Origin: Helichrysum umbraculigerum
Taxonomy: Eukaryota; Streptophyta; Magnoliopsida; Asterales; Asteraceae
Direction of reading: 5' to 3'
DNA length: 64,000 bases
Assembly: GCA_949592205.1 (NCBI GenBank)
Contig: CATIUR010000003.1
Location: 148,288,759 to 148,352,758, forward strand
The notes under the pieces were generated by a model. That model ran no database searches. It was not told where the DNA came from and saw nothing but the letters and a program-made list of their open reading frames with translations. Made by a program: the position numbers and the translations under genes. Shown piece by piece: positions 44,687-55,967 of the stretch (positions are counted from its first letter, which is position 1; each line of letters starts with the position of its first letter).

Positions 44687-45665
44687 TGTTTTTTCTTAAA
44701 TAAGTTCAGTCAAGCATGCCTTGATTATAATGATAAAACTGATATTCACCCAATCTAACTTAATTCCAACAAAAATAATTTGGGAACATTTTTTTTTGGA
44801 ACGGAGGGAGTAATAATTTTATAAATTTAAAAATAGTTATTTATAATAAAAATGTGCATTTGGATATAGATGAGTATTTTAAAGGTTTTAAAGGATGTTA
44901 GTGTATTTATAAAGTTTATAAGATGTTAAGAATATAAATATAGATGTGATTAGCATGGTTTGCAAGAATGCACATGAATTTGAAGTTGCCCCTCCATTCC
45001 TATTTTACATCTATTAAGATAACATAAGATAAAGACTTGATCTTCGAGGAAATTAAAGCTTATGCTAAATGTATTTGTTTCCATTGGGATATGCCTTTCG
45101 CCTACTGAGATGGAAGCTTTTGTTCATATTTTTAATGATGGATTGCAAGTGAACATTTGGATTCTTTCAATTCGTTCATGTACGTTTATTTCTGTAATAA
45201 ATATATAACTGATATACAAGTATGCTTGTAACATGCTAAGGTTCATTGAAGTTCTTTCAGTAATATTAAAGATCGACGACACAAACTGATCAAGTAATTC
45301 AGGCATACAAGATATCTTCTTGTTAGCCAATAAGGCAAGGAACGCGCGTAAAGCTTACATATATAATTTTGACAATGCTTCCATGATTCCATCCACCAAC
45401 TTAATAGAGTATGTACGTAACAAGTGGGGGCAAGACCCTCTACTTAATCAATATACGCTCATTTGTAGCGAAACTAGTCTAGTTTACATGCTTAACACTT
45501 TTCGGCAACCTAAGGGTAAGGCATCAGCACAAAGTAACTAGGCCAGGGCGTATAGTAAGGCTATCAGCACCCCAAAGTAACGAGGCCAAGAACCGCCCTT
45601 TACTTTCCAATCGTACATCTTCCAACCTCAATTTGTGAAGAATAATATCATCTCTCATTTTCTCT
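44687..45665. other. Intergenic, no gene recognised
   Basis: One isolated Stowaway-like end (ACGGAGGGAGTA at 44801) without a partner. Plus- and minus-strand frames of about 70 codons near 45124-45727 have no recognisable domain. Nothing else seen. Confidence 0.55.
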
Positions 45666-45674
45666 TTAATTAAA

Positions 45675-46600
45675 GGGTCTAATAATGGTTTAATGCCCAA
45701 AGTTTCAATTTTTTTTCGTTTTAACACCTCAACTTTTTTTTAACGTTTTAACACTCCAACTTATAGTTTGACCAATGTTTAAAACCCAAACTTTTAACTT
45801 TTTTTCGTTTTAACACCTCAACTTTTTTTTTTAACGTTTTAACACTCAAACTTATAGGTTGACTACAATTTAATCCATTTAGTTTGTTTGTCCGTTTAAA
45901 ATTACACTTCTAGTTACTGGTAACATGTTGAATATGTAATGTTGAAACAATTAACTTTATTTAACTAATGCTTTAATACTCAAACTGAGGGGGTGGTATA
46001 TTTAATTTATTTGTTAACTCTTTACACAATATTTGTGTTGTATGTACATTATAATCAAAACGATAAATGTAAATTTTATTATAAGAATAATACGTTGTAT
46101 ATTTAATTTTATATCATATATCATTTTAGATATGTACATATATATGATTTAAATGCTTATAAATTAATTGCAAAGTGTCATCACAATTAATTTTATAATA
46201 TTTTATAAGCTTTTAAATCATATATATGTACATACAGCACAAATAATGTGTAAAGAATTAACAAAAAAATTATTAAATATACCACCCTTCGGTTTGAGTA
46301 TTAAAGCATTAGTTAAATAAAGTCAATTATTTCAACATTACCTATTTAGCAGATTACCGGTTACCAGAAGTGTAATTTTAAATAGACAAACAAACTAAAG
46401 GGATTAAATTGTGGTCAACCTATAAGTTGGAGTGTTAAAAAGTTTAAAAAAAAGTTGAGGTGTTAAAACGAAAAAAGTTGAAAGTTTGGATATTAAACAT
46501 TGGTTAAACTATAAGTTGGAGTGTTAAAACGTTAAAAAAAAAGTTGAGGTGTTAAAACGAAAAAAAATTGAAACTTTGAGTATTAAACAATTATTAACCC
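45675..46600. mobile_element. Mutator-like foldback element (926 bp) with exact 9-bp target duplication
   Basis: Arms of about 420 bp are near-complementary (45675-46100 against 46170-46600), starting GGGTCTAATAATGG and ending CAATTATTAACCC. Target copies TTAATTAAA at 45666-45674 and 46601-46609 are identical. Each arm contains two internal copies of a unit with CGTTTTAACACCTCAACTT. A transcript would form a long hairpin. No coding region. Confidence 0.85.
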
Positions 46601-46609
46601 TTAATTAAA

Positions 46610-47839
46610 AACACCATATTTCTCTATATTATGTCCATCATCACATTGCTTTAGACTCTTACAAGAAATTTCACCATAAAAATATAATACTGATCAAATG
46701 AGAATTTTTTTTTACTGTGAAGGTTTATATATCTTGAAAACGATGTACAAGTCTTTGTACAAATGTTCAATAACAAGCTATACTAACTAGCGCGTTGCGG
46801 TGGAGCAGAAATAAATTATTCTTTTAGGTGAATATAATGTAAAAGCGTGTTGAATATAAAAAATAACATATCAAGATATATATACTTACATTTTTTAATA
46901 TATCCAACTATCAAATTGTATAAAAAATACCTTAATATATACTTACACAATGGTATATGACTATATGTGGGTCATTTTCAAATTGAACATGATAATGTTA
47001 GGTATTTAAAAATTATTATTATTATTAATTTTATTTGTTAAGTTTTTTTTTTGGGTAAATTTTATTTGTTAAGTTGTCAAGTGATATTAGAGGTATTCAT
47101 TATTTTTTGTCTTAATGACTCAAATATTCTAAGGTAATAATGTAACTTGTGATCAACCGATTTGCCATTTTATTTAAAAAATGTAAATAATGACAATTAC
47201 ACTATAGTGTAACATAAGATCAATTGATTTATTGTTTTATTAAACACATCCCAACTATGGATTCATGTTGTATTGACTTTCTCATAATTATAGTTTATAC
47301 CTTTTTTTTCTATAAAAAAAAAATTGTAAATAGTGATTAGACAAAAATGGCACTTAGGGTGAAATAAAAAGCATTGAAGTGAATTTTTTGTTAAATTGAG
47401 TTAATCGATTAATTAAAGTCAATACATTGAGTGTTGAAAAATTTATGTAAAGTTAAAGTATATACGATTTACAATTCATAAACTTTAATGTTATTTTTAA
47501 TAAAAATGTTCTTTTTATGATTATGTATATGTATATGAATTAAATTTATAACTAATATTTACTCATTTAGAATTGAATATTAGAGTTATATAACTTTATA
47601 AAACCATGGTGGTAAAAAGATATGTTATTTATTTAGAGAGAATGGAGCACAAAGATAAGGTGAAAGGGTGAGACTTGAACATGGGCTTGTTTGTCAAGAC
47701 TTGTACCACATAATAACTAACCACTTTTACCATGAAGTAGATATTGTATTTTTTTTTCTTAGTTAAATATATAACCACATCAATCAATTACAACTATTCA
47801 TTTAACACCTTATGCTAAATGTATGAGTTTCAAATTGTA

Positions 47840-47927
<88 letters not shown>

Positions 47928-48240
47928 AATAGCCTTTAACTACATATAAAACATTTCTACTTCACTTTTTAATCATAAATTTCAACAACCTCTTTAAATA
48001 GAAGAAATTACTTTGAATGGTTTACTTTGGTTATTAATGTGGGACAACTTAATGTACTTCCTTATTCAAAACCAAATGAGATGAGGTGATCCCACATTCA
48101 TTTGCAAACAAAATGTTCAGAGCTTTCCTTTTCTATATAATTATTATACGTCTGAAAATCATTTTTAAGTTTTTAATCTTTTCTATACAACTTCGATGTC
48201 ATACACTTCTATTATCAACACCAACTTCACATTATCTTGA
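46610..48240. other. Intergenic or Helitron body, no gene recognised
   Basis: AT-rich. It may be the interior of a Helitron ending at 48278. A word CTAGCGCGTTGCGG at 46788 resembles an inverted Helitron 3' hairpin end. No open frame of interest. Confidence 0.45.
47842..47930. repeat. (TA)n followed by (ATA)n microsatellite
   Basis: About 35 TA units (47842-47912) passing into ATA trinucleotides to 47930. Confidence 0.92.
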
Positions 48241-48249
48241 ATAAAAAAC

Positions 48250-48278
48250 TTCCGCCACATCGCACGGTATACTTCTAG
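48250..48278 (+). mobile_element. Candidate Helitron 3' terminus
   Basis: CCGCCACATCGCACGGTAT followed by ACTTCTAG and T at 48279 has the CTAG|T end, with a GC-rich hairpin-like stretch about 10 bases before it. The 5' end is not identified. Confidence 0.4.
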
Positions 48279-48443
48279 TAATAAAAATAGGTTTTGTCTA
48301 ATTGAGTGACATTTTTTATAATAAAAAATCTTTTGAAATTATACTAATAGTAATTTATTTATAATTAATTATAATAAAAATAGGCTTATGCTAATTGTTT
48401 CCGGCCATTTGGGCGAACCGAAGCTATCCATATATGAACACCA

Positions 48444-48449
48444 TATATA
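48444..48449 (+). promoter_or_regulatory. TATA-like box of the UGT gene
   Basis: TATATA lies 72 bases upstream of the ATG, in CACCATATATACTTC. The distance would give a 5' leader of about 40 bases. Confidence 0.4.
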
Positions 48450-48520
48450 CTTCAAAACTTCCATATACATACATTCATACATTAATTACTTAATTGATTA
48501 ATTGATAATCATCAATCAAA

Positions 48521-49942
48521 ATGGTAACACTTGGAGAAATTATGTTTTTACCATTCTTTGGTCAAGGTCACCTTCACCCTGCAATGGAACTCTGCAAGAA
48601 CATGAGCAATCATAACTTTGATGTTACCCTCATCATCCCATCTCACGTCTCTTCTTCCATACCCTCTTCATTTTCCAATCATTCTTCCTTTCTTCATGTT
48701 ACCGAAATCCCTGTTTCCGCCACGTCATCACCACCTGCGGACTCGCTTTTAATGAGTCAGCTCATGCAGATGGGCGATGGAATCAAGTCGATCCTCGTGT
48801 CCAAGAAATCCGGTCCTACGTGTGTCGTGATTGACGTCATGATGAGCTGGAGCAAACAGATTTTCGTAGATCATAAGATCCCTGTGGTGTCTTTCTCCAC
48901 TGCTAGTGCAACCGCATTAGCAACGGGTCTTGGAAGGTGGATATCAAAGGTTGGAGACATTAAGCCCGGTCAGGTTCGGGAGCTGCCCGGGCTGCCAGTA
49001 GAAATGGCCGTGACTTTTGCAGATATAAGCAGAAGAAGGCTGCAAAATTCACCAGCTCATCAACCCGATGAGAAACCATTTTGGATGGATGCAATGGACG
49101 GATCGGTGGCCTTGCTTATCAACACCAGTGATAATCTGGAGCATTTGTTCATGGACTATGTCAAGTGCAAACACAACAACAATTTTCCAATTTGGGGTGT
49201 GGGGCCGTTGCTACCGGAAAAGTTTTTAAAAAAGGACGGTTCAATCCTCCATGATCATGAGATGAGATCGAATCACAAGTCTAATTACACGGAAGATGAG
49301 ATCATCCAATGGTTAGATTCAAAAGAAGTTGGATCTGTAATATATATCGCTTTTGGGAGTGAGTTTACACCAACTCTTGAAGAGTACGAAGAACTAACAA
49401 AAGCCTTGGAGGAATCAGATCATCCTTTCATATGGGTGATCCAGCCGGGTTCAGGTACGACTAGAATCCCCCGTTCCTATTTGGGGCATGCTCAAACCGA
49501 TATTAAAGGATACCATCCCGAGGGTTTAGAGTTAAAAGTTGGGAATAGAGGGTTGATCATTACTGGATGGTCACCCCAATTGTTGATTTTAAGTCACCCT
49601 TCTACCGGCGGATTTATGTCACATTGTGGGTGGAACTCGACTATAGAGGCGATAGGGCTTGGGGTCCCAATATTGGGATGGCCGCTACGAGGTGATCAGT
49701 TTGACCATGCAATCCTGGTGGCCAACCATCTTAAGATAGGGTACAACATGTCAGATTTTGCTAATAAGGACGAGCCAGCATCGTTGTTTAGAAAGGAACA
49801 TATGGTTGCAGGAATTGAAAGACTAATGAGTGATGATAAAGTTCATAAACAGGCAAAGGTACTAAGTAAAGTATTCGAAAGCAGAACTCCAGTGAACGCA
49901 TTGGGTGCTTTTATTGAGTTTGTTAGCCCGAAAGCAGTTTGA
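48521..49942 (+). CDS. UDP-glycosyltransferase (GT1 family), single exon, intact
   Basis: 473 residues, the normal length for plant family-1 UGTs, which transfer sugar from a UDP-sugar to small acceptors such as flavonoids, terpenoids or hormones, usually in the cytosol. The N-terminal catalytic His is H17 in FFGQGHLHP, and the partner Asp is in CVVIDVM (about 104). The donor-binding PSPG box (about 350-393) starts WSPQ, contains HCGWNS and ends GDQ; a final Gln usually goes with glucose. VIYIAFGSE (about 275) is the inter-domain phosphate-contact region. No signal peptide. The start is the first ATG after an AT-rich leader. Acceptor and UGT subfamily cannot be told from sequence alone. No frame lesions despite the transposon-rich setting, so it may be functional. 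Confidence 0.93.
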   Translation: MVTLGEIMFLPFFGQGHLHPAMELCKNMSNHNFDVTLIIPSHVSSSIPSSFSNHSSFLHVTEIPVSATSSPPADSLLMSQLMQMGDGIKSILVSKKSGPTCVVIDVMMSWSKQIFVDHKIPVVSFSTASATALATGLGRWISKVGDIKPGQVRELPGLPVEMAVTFADISRRRLQNSPAHQPDEKPFWMDAMDGSVALLINTSDNLEHLFMDYVKCKHNNNFPIWGVGPLLPEKFLKKDGSILHDHEMRSNHKSNYTEDEIIQWLDSKEVGSVIYIAFGSEFTPTLEEYEELTKALEESDHPFIWVIQPGSGTTRIPRSYLGHAQTDIKGYHPEGLELKVGNRGLIITGWSPQLLILSHPSTGGFMSHCGWNSTIEAIGLGVPILGWPLRGDQFDHAILVANHLKIGYNMSDFANKDEPASLFRKEHMVAGIERLMSDDKVHKQAKVLSKVFESRTPVNALGAFIEFVSPKAV

Positions 49943-49993
49943 TCTGTATACATTCTTGGCTAATTGTGCAACCTTTTCTTCTTGTATTACTAA

Positions 49994-49999
49994 AATAAA
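49994..49999 (+). terminator. Polyadenylation signal of the UGT gene
   Basis: AATAAA 52 bases after the stop codon, in a T-rich 3' region, at the normal distance for a plant near-upstream element. Confidence 0.55.
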
Positions 50000-51160
50000 C
50001 ATGGGTTCGTATATAATATACGAAGCATTACATGTTACACAATATTAATTGGCTTTGCTTTTGTTCTATTCTTTCAAGTACTCCTATATATGTTTGTTTT
50101 TTTTTATTATTTACTTAACTGAACATGATCAATCTACACGAGTACACGACACACACGTGAATCAAAACTGTAAGTTTATAAGGAAATGTAAAAAATGTCG
50201 ATATGTGGTTATGAACTTAATGCGATATGAATCTTTTTAAGTTCAGGTCGATCGTATAATAGTAAATGTGAATTTCTTAAGTTCGTGTCGCGTATGATAA
50301 TAAAAGATGTAAATGCCACTACATTTAAAACCAATAAATTCTACGATTATTCAATGACCTTGACCAAAGATCGAATGGCCGGTCTGATGTAATTTTAACC
50401 AACTTCTACCATTTGATCAATGATAATTTAATGTGATAGAGATAATTAACTAATTAACCATAAGAATGAATTGAAGATCCATGATAATTGAGATACCGGT
50501 GCCCATTCATGGTTTGAATCATCACAAAAATATATAAAATCATCATGATCGATGATATATGTAGTGCGTTATGTAATTATGTTGTATAATTTAGTGTATT
50601 CAATTGGTGATTTAGTGAATACGGGTTAGATGATATGAAATGCATAACAAAGATTACATCCCGGCCTTGATATAGAAAGAACAAAACCGAAGTCACCAAA
50701 TCACCAAATTATCTACTTATTATAAACCTTTAATTTTCTAATATAGAAATGTACAAAATCGTCCCAAGAATCTTCTATTCTTCATATAGACGACTTCTTA
50801 CGATCCCTTTTTAATTAACATTGAATAATGAATAATTAAGCATTTGAGTACATGTCAACAGTTTGATTTATATACCCTCCAAGTCTTCACGTACACAGCA
50901 CACACTTTATGCATTCTTAACTATGTCGTTGTTGTCAAAAGTTTAAAAGATTTCACTGTTTAGTATCATGATGTTAACAACAGGCCCAAGTACCTATAAT
51001 ATATTCTAGGCCCAAGTAGATTAAGTCAGGTCCATGACCTGGAACCCTTCTCAAGGCCCATTTCGGATAAAGCCCACTTTCTGATTTTATCCAAATATAT
51101 TGAATTTGCAACAGTGAAGTGCGCAGGATTTCGAGTAAATTTAAACTAATGAACAGTTTA
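50000..51160. other. Intergenic, nothing recognised
   Basis: AT-rich sequence downstream of the UGT with no repeat ends or open frames that I can name. Confidence 0.6.
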
Positions 51161-51161
51161 C

Positions 51162-51412
51162 GGGTGTGTTTTTGGTAACAAGTAGCTGTAGCTGGAGATT
51201 GTAGCTGGAGCTGAAGATTGTAGCTGAAGATTCTTTTTCAAGTTACTTGAAAAAGCTTCTCAAAAAAGAGATTTTAGGATATTCTCGGACATTCTTTTTT
51301 TCAATAATCTCTGCAATAATTTTGTTGCCAAACGGGATTAGAGGATTGAGATGATGAGAACTAAAAGCTTAATTCTCTAGAATCTCTTAAAATGTATGTG
51401 CTAAACACACCC
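51162..51412. mobile_element. Harbinger/Tourist-type MITE Z (251 bp)
   Basis: Termini GGGTGTGTTTTTGG and GCTAAACACACCC, flanked by TAC copies (51159 and 51413). The interior GTAGCTGGAGCTGAAG is the complement of the minisatellite in MITE Y, so the two are relatives in opposite orientation. Confidence 0.75.
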
Positions 51413-51796
51413 TACACTTTAAATACATGTATAATTTTGTTGAAACATATTATTCTAAAGAAAATGATAACGACAGTCTAAAGGGCTGTCAATCTCTTTA
51501 ATATATTATAATAGAGTGTATATTAGGTTGTCATTATTAATTTAGGCAATCCTAATCTAATCTCAACCCTCCATTAATTAATCCTTTTAAATTAAAACCA
51601 TTGATAATCTCAAACATGAATGACAACCTAAATAGTAAATGTGTATTCCTCAAAAGTCATAATTGTCCCTTCTTAAATATTACAAATTAATCTAATATAA
51701 TTTGATTAAGTTTATTTTAGAAAAAAAAAAAGCTTAAAAAAAATAAAGAAAAAAACGTTTTTGGATTAAATAATAAAAATTAAAAACAAAAACTCA

Positions 51797-51898
51797 TTCT
51801 TCACCCGTGAACGCCTGTTTAACATACATATCCTCAACCCTAGCAATATTCTTCACCCGTGAACGCCTGTTTAACATACATATCCTCAACCCTAGCAA
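51797..51898 (+). repeat. 51-bp tandem duplication inside the Helitron
   Basis: ATTCTTCACCCGTGAACGCC through CTCAACCCTAGCAA occurs twice back to back with no visible differences, 27 bases before the ATG of the first captured exon. Identity between copies suggests a recent event. Confidence 0.9.
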
Positions 51899-51924
51899 AT
51901 TGAATACAAAAATTGAGATCTACT

Positions 51925-51978
51925 ATGAATTCATTAGCGTTGATACCGTCTCTCTGCTTCCTTCTATTGATTCATAAG
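51925..51978 (+). pseudogene. Captured first-exon-like fragment with a hydrophobic N-terminus
   Basis: ATG followed by 17 codons (MNSLALIPSLCFLLLIHK) and then GTACCA, a possible 5' splice site. The hydrophobic stretch resembles the start of a signal peptide. A leader-like sequence with CCCTAG words precedes it. The source gene is not recognised. Confidence 0.4.
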
Positions 51979-52954
51979 GTACCAATTTATTTGATTTTAT
52001 CCATTAATCCAATCTAATATTTACTTGATTTTACTTTATTTTAATGTTCCCTTGAAAATCAATTTTGATTTTGGGTTCCGATCGATCGTCTTCGAGCATC
52101 TAAAACCCTAAATTGAACAAACTAATGCAATTCCTATTCTGAAATTCAGTTCATCTAAATGATTTGGTAATTTATGATTCAATTTCGATTTCAATCAGTC
52201 ATTCGATAATACTGTTTCACCTGATCTTGATACTAAGAGAACCATCGTTATAATTTTGCAAGAGGCAGTCTCTTATCTGTTCTAACTTAACAATTTTACG
52301 TTTTTTCTTCAGTTTGCAATGTTAATCTCTTTGTATTTTGTAGACGCATGGGCACATTAGAGTACACGAAATGTGGTTTGGCTTGAAAACCTCAAAAAGG
52401 TTCAATTTGATGAAATATTTTGGTATGCTGACTAGACATGTGGATTATTGAAAGATATGATGATACATGAGTATAGTTCTGATGAGATTGGATGGCAAGT
52501 CAATACTATACTAGATGAGCAGTTACCCCAGGTGTCGTTAGAGGCTTAGAGCATCCCAATGGTAAATTTTTATTATTCCAATTTACTTATGCAATGCCAT
52601 GATAATCAGTTTGAAACATCATCTTTTTGCTAAAATTTTACCCCGAGTATGGTTGTAATACATGTTTCAGTATTTATATGGCCTTTCTTTCAATTTGGTT
52701 GACATGTTACCTTTTGTTAAGTATTTAATCTACCGACATTTAGTTGGCCTCTTGCGTTGTCAGCTTGCCTCAAGTGCACTCTTTAATTTTGTGTATAATC
52801 TTTCTGTTTCATGGGAGATGAGTATCCTAATTGTTGTAATAAATTGGTAACCTGTTCCATTATATCATTGATATGTAAAGACTACGCATGTAACTGATGA
52901 TTTGTTGTATGAGTTGGAAAGGAGTTGATTATGATTTGTTAACTACTGTTGTAG

Positions 52955-53070
52955 GTAACGTTCGTGGCATTTGGGATCGGTTATGCAACTTCACCTCCAT
53001 CATCAGCAGCCCTTTATTGTGTTATAAAAGATGGTCTTGGACGCGTTAGTAGGTGCATCTACACGGCTAG
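52955..53070 (+). pseudogene. Captured exon of a RUS-family (DUF647) gene, RUS6-like
   Basis: Between TTGTAG (3' splice) and GTTAGT (5' splice) lies a 116-base open exon reading VTFVAFGIGYATSP, then AALYCVIKDGLGRVSRCIYTA. The block VxKDGLGRxSRCIYTA is the conserved core of ROOT UV-B SENSITIVE proteins and closest, from memory, to RUS6. Only this exon of the gene is recognisable, so it is a fragment and not a gene. Confidence 0.75.
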
Positions 53071-54218
53071 GTTAGTGTCTACTTCCTAATTTCCTTACGA
53101 TTTCTTAGGATTCACATGAAAAAGCTTATTAAGCTAACAACCACTCTTTGCTTTCAATATGTCGATTTTCAATATCTGGAATATGCAAATATTCAGCGTA
53201 CATTTACCTACTATAAATTTGAAATCATGATTTGTTCTTTTAAAAATTGAAGTCTATAAACAACTTAGGACCATCTATAGAAATGCCCTGCCATACATTT
53301 TATAGTGGCTTTATTATATGTTACGACTACACATGAAGGAGAAACGAAGGTACACACTGACTTTATACCTACAGTTAAAGCCTAAAGGCATCTGCTATTC
53401 ACGAGTTCTGAAATACATGTAATTGATCGACAATGATATTAGAGTCATTGGGTTTATTTGTTGAACTCATAATTTGATTTTGACATGCAGTAATTTATAA
53501 TCTATAAGGAGCAATGGCTGTCACTACCAAATGAATGTAGTTGATTGTGGGAACCCTGGGCGTTTTATCCTTTATATTCGGCCGTTTTACTGAAAACAAG
53601 AAGGTGACATTAACTAATGTTTCTTTCCCATTTGGTTATCTAATCTATGAGGCTCATAAAGTTTTAACTGGCCACTAGTGCAACACTTAATATTTAGCTT
53701 TTGTTTACTTTCATCCTTGCTGAATTACTTTAGCATCTGTTATTTTAGTTTTTATATTTTTATTGCAGATTGCATTTTGAACCCCGATCATTGGCAAGTA
53801 TGTTATCTGTAACTATCCAACCAATCACCAGCTATGAGTGAGTTCATCATTTTTATTATATCCATAAATTTCACCAGATTAACATATATGTTAATATACT
53901 CAGCTAGGCTCACCGTTTCATATTTGATGAATCAATTTTCACAGTAGCAGCAACCGCAGGTTGTTATGAACATATCAAACGTTCAAGGGATGGTTAGACC
54001 AAAAGAGAAATGGTTTCATCACAGTTGGGGAAGTAGTAGTAGTTGTTGTTGTTGTTATGGGTGGCAGGGCTAGCCTAATTGTGCATCAGCAGCTAGCCGT
54101 AGGGGTAATTTTCACATTTTTTGGTTTCTAGGTTGGTAATTTTTACATTTTCCAATAATTGGGTTGAAATGGTCATCACCAATTACAACTAAGTTAGTAG
54201 ACTACATGTTCGCCACAG

Positions 54219-54433
54219 GTTTCTCCCATCATCCGATCCATTATTAAGTATCGAGGTTTATGAACTAAGTCATGAGCAACATGCATCCCTATTCTCAGAA
54301 GTTGGCAATGAAGCAGTACCAAATAATGTTAAACCACATGCATTAGTTGGAGCTGCCGCGGGCCACCGAGCAATAGCCCAAGGCAACAATGCAGAGTTTG
54401 CTGAAGCTGTCTCACTATACTGCACCAGAAGAG
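54219..54433 (+). pseudogene. Captured exon-like fragment, source unknown
   Basis: Open between CCACAG and GTATAT over 215 bases, encoding about 71 residues including FLPSSDPLLSIEVYELSHEQ and HALVGAAAGHRAIAQGNN, then AEFAEAVSLYCTRR. No stop in frame and consensus splice sites on both sides. I do not recognise the family. Confidence 0.5.
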
Positions 54434-55862
54434 GTATATATAAAATAAAATGAAAATTTTGTTGTTGATAAAAGATAGATGGTTATATTTCAAATTTAAA
54501 ATGAATACTTGAGCTCTATATAAGGTTGTCTATTTTGTCCGTTAATCTATTAGTTTGTCAAATAATCAGAATAGCCATTCAAACATTTCAAACATGAATA
54601 TCCATTCAAAAATTTCAATCGGTTCCATATTTTGAATCCAAGGTTTTTCCCTCTACTCTATTCGTCTTTATTATTCTATAAATCACTGTACAATTACTCT
54701 ATAGATTTTCTACACCATACCCTAATCATATACTTCAAGCTAATTTTCTATTATTTTGCATGGCTGGTGAACAAGAGTTTACTCCGTTGAATCCGATTAA
54801 CGATTAAAGGGACGATTGGAAGGTCATAGTGAAAGTGTTTTTGGTTTGGAAACAAACCAACCCATATAATCCATCCACAATCGCTTCAATGGAAACCATC
54901 CTTATGGATCAACAGGTATTTATCTTCGATTCTAATTATAAAAGCTTAGTGACTTGTGTTGTTTTCGAATATTCCATCCAGATATATGATCTAATGTATT
55001 GGATATTATAGAACAGAAACTTGTATTTTGTACAGTGGGATTATGGATCGTGATGTTGGCTTGAAAAAGAGGTTACTGGCACTTAATTTTGTCTTTATAT
55101 TGTATTTGTTTTGTGATCTTGATTTTAGTATTTATTATGCTTATTTGTTTCTTAAATAGTTTTAGTTTTAGGTATTGTCAAAGTAAAGATATTAGCTTTT
55201 TTTAGTTATTAGAAGGGGTAATAAAGATGTTAGCTAAAAAGTGTAAATAGTAGTATATATTTAGTGGATATAAAGTAATAAAGATTAGTCTTTATACAGC
55301 ATCTGATGTGCACTCAAGTTGGTTTAATGACAGAAGGTAACTACATTTCATGAAGATCAATATTATGTACACCAATTGTTTGATGATATGCTTGAACGAA
55401 AATGTGTGAAATTTTTGAAGTTTTCCCTGTAACTGATTTATAGAACCATTATATGAATAGGTAACAACCAACTTATTTGTTAAGTGTATTAATGAAGTTA
55501 GTTTCAGTCATTTTCTTTGGTTTGCATCTCTATCTAAAAGATGTGTTCATAGTTTCTAAGTTGGCTTCTAGGATTTATAGAATTTCAATACGTACGATTA
55601 TATTGTTATACTAGGATTAATTTAATAATTCGGATAAGTGCTTTCATTATACCTCCCCCTCACTCTGTTGTATTTCCCAAATCAAGAAGAACACCATAAT
55701 CTTGCTAATGCTGAAAGCGAGTCATTATCATCTATTTCCTTTATAATCATCATTTTGATAAGTGCGAAAAAAGAAATCACTTTCATATTTTTGGGTTTTA
55801 GTGGATTCATTTTTTTTTCCTATTTTGTAATCCAATTTATAGTACTATTATCTCCATTACAG

Positions 55863-55967
55863 AACATGAGGATGAAAGTAATGGTGGTGGTATAAATTCA
55901 TCTTCTGTACAAGAAGATACTGTCTGGGTCAAGGGTCTTGTCCCTGGCATTTATTTTTGCAATGGAG
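55863..55967 (+). pseudogene. Captured exon-like fragment, source unknown
   Basis: After ATTACAG the frame EHEDESNGGGINSSSVQEDT, then VWVKGLVPGIYFCN, stays open to GAG|GTACTC. An acidic, Ser-rich linker is followed by a short hydrophobic segment. Source gene not recognised. Confidence 0.4.

Noticed and set aside
44795..44812. Stowaway MITE at ACGGAGGGAGTA
   Set aside because: Only one terminus is present; no opposing CTCCCTCCGT within a plausible distance.
44690..45730. Possible small genes of about 70 codons
   Set aside because: No homology that I can recognise, no splice or promoter context, and length expected by chance in AT-rich DNA.
46780..46810. Inverted Helitron 3' end (CTAGCGCGTTGCGG)
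   Set aside because: The hairpin is weak, the bases around CTAG do not fit cleanly and no partner end was found; kept only as a remark.
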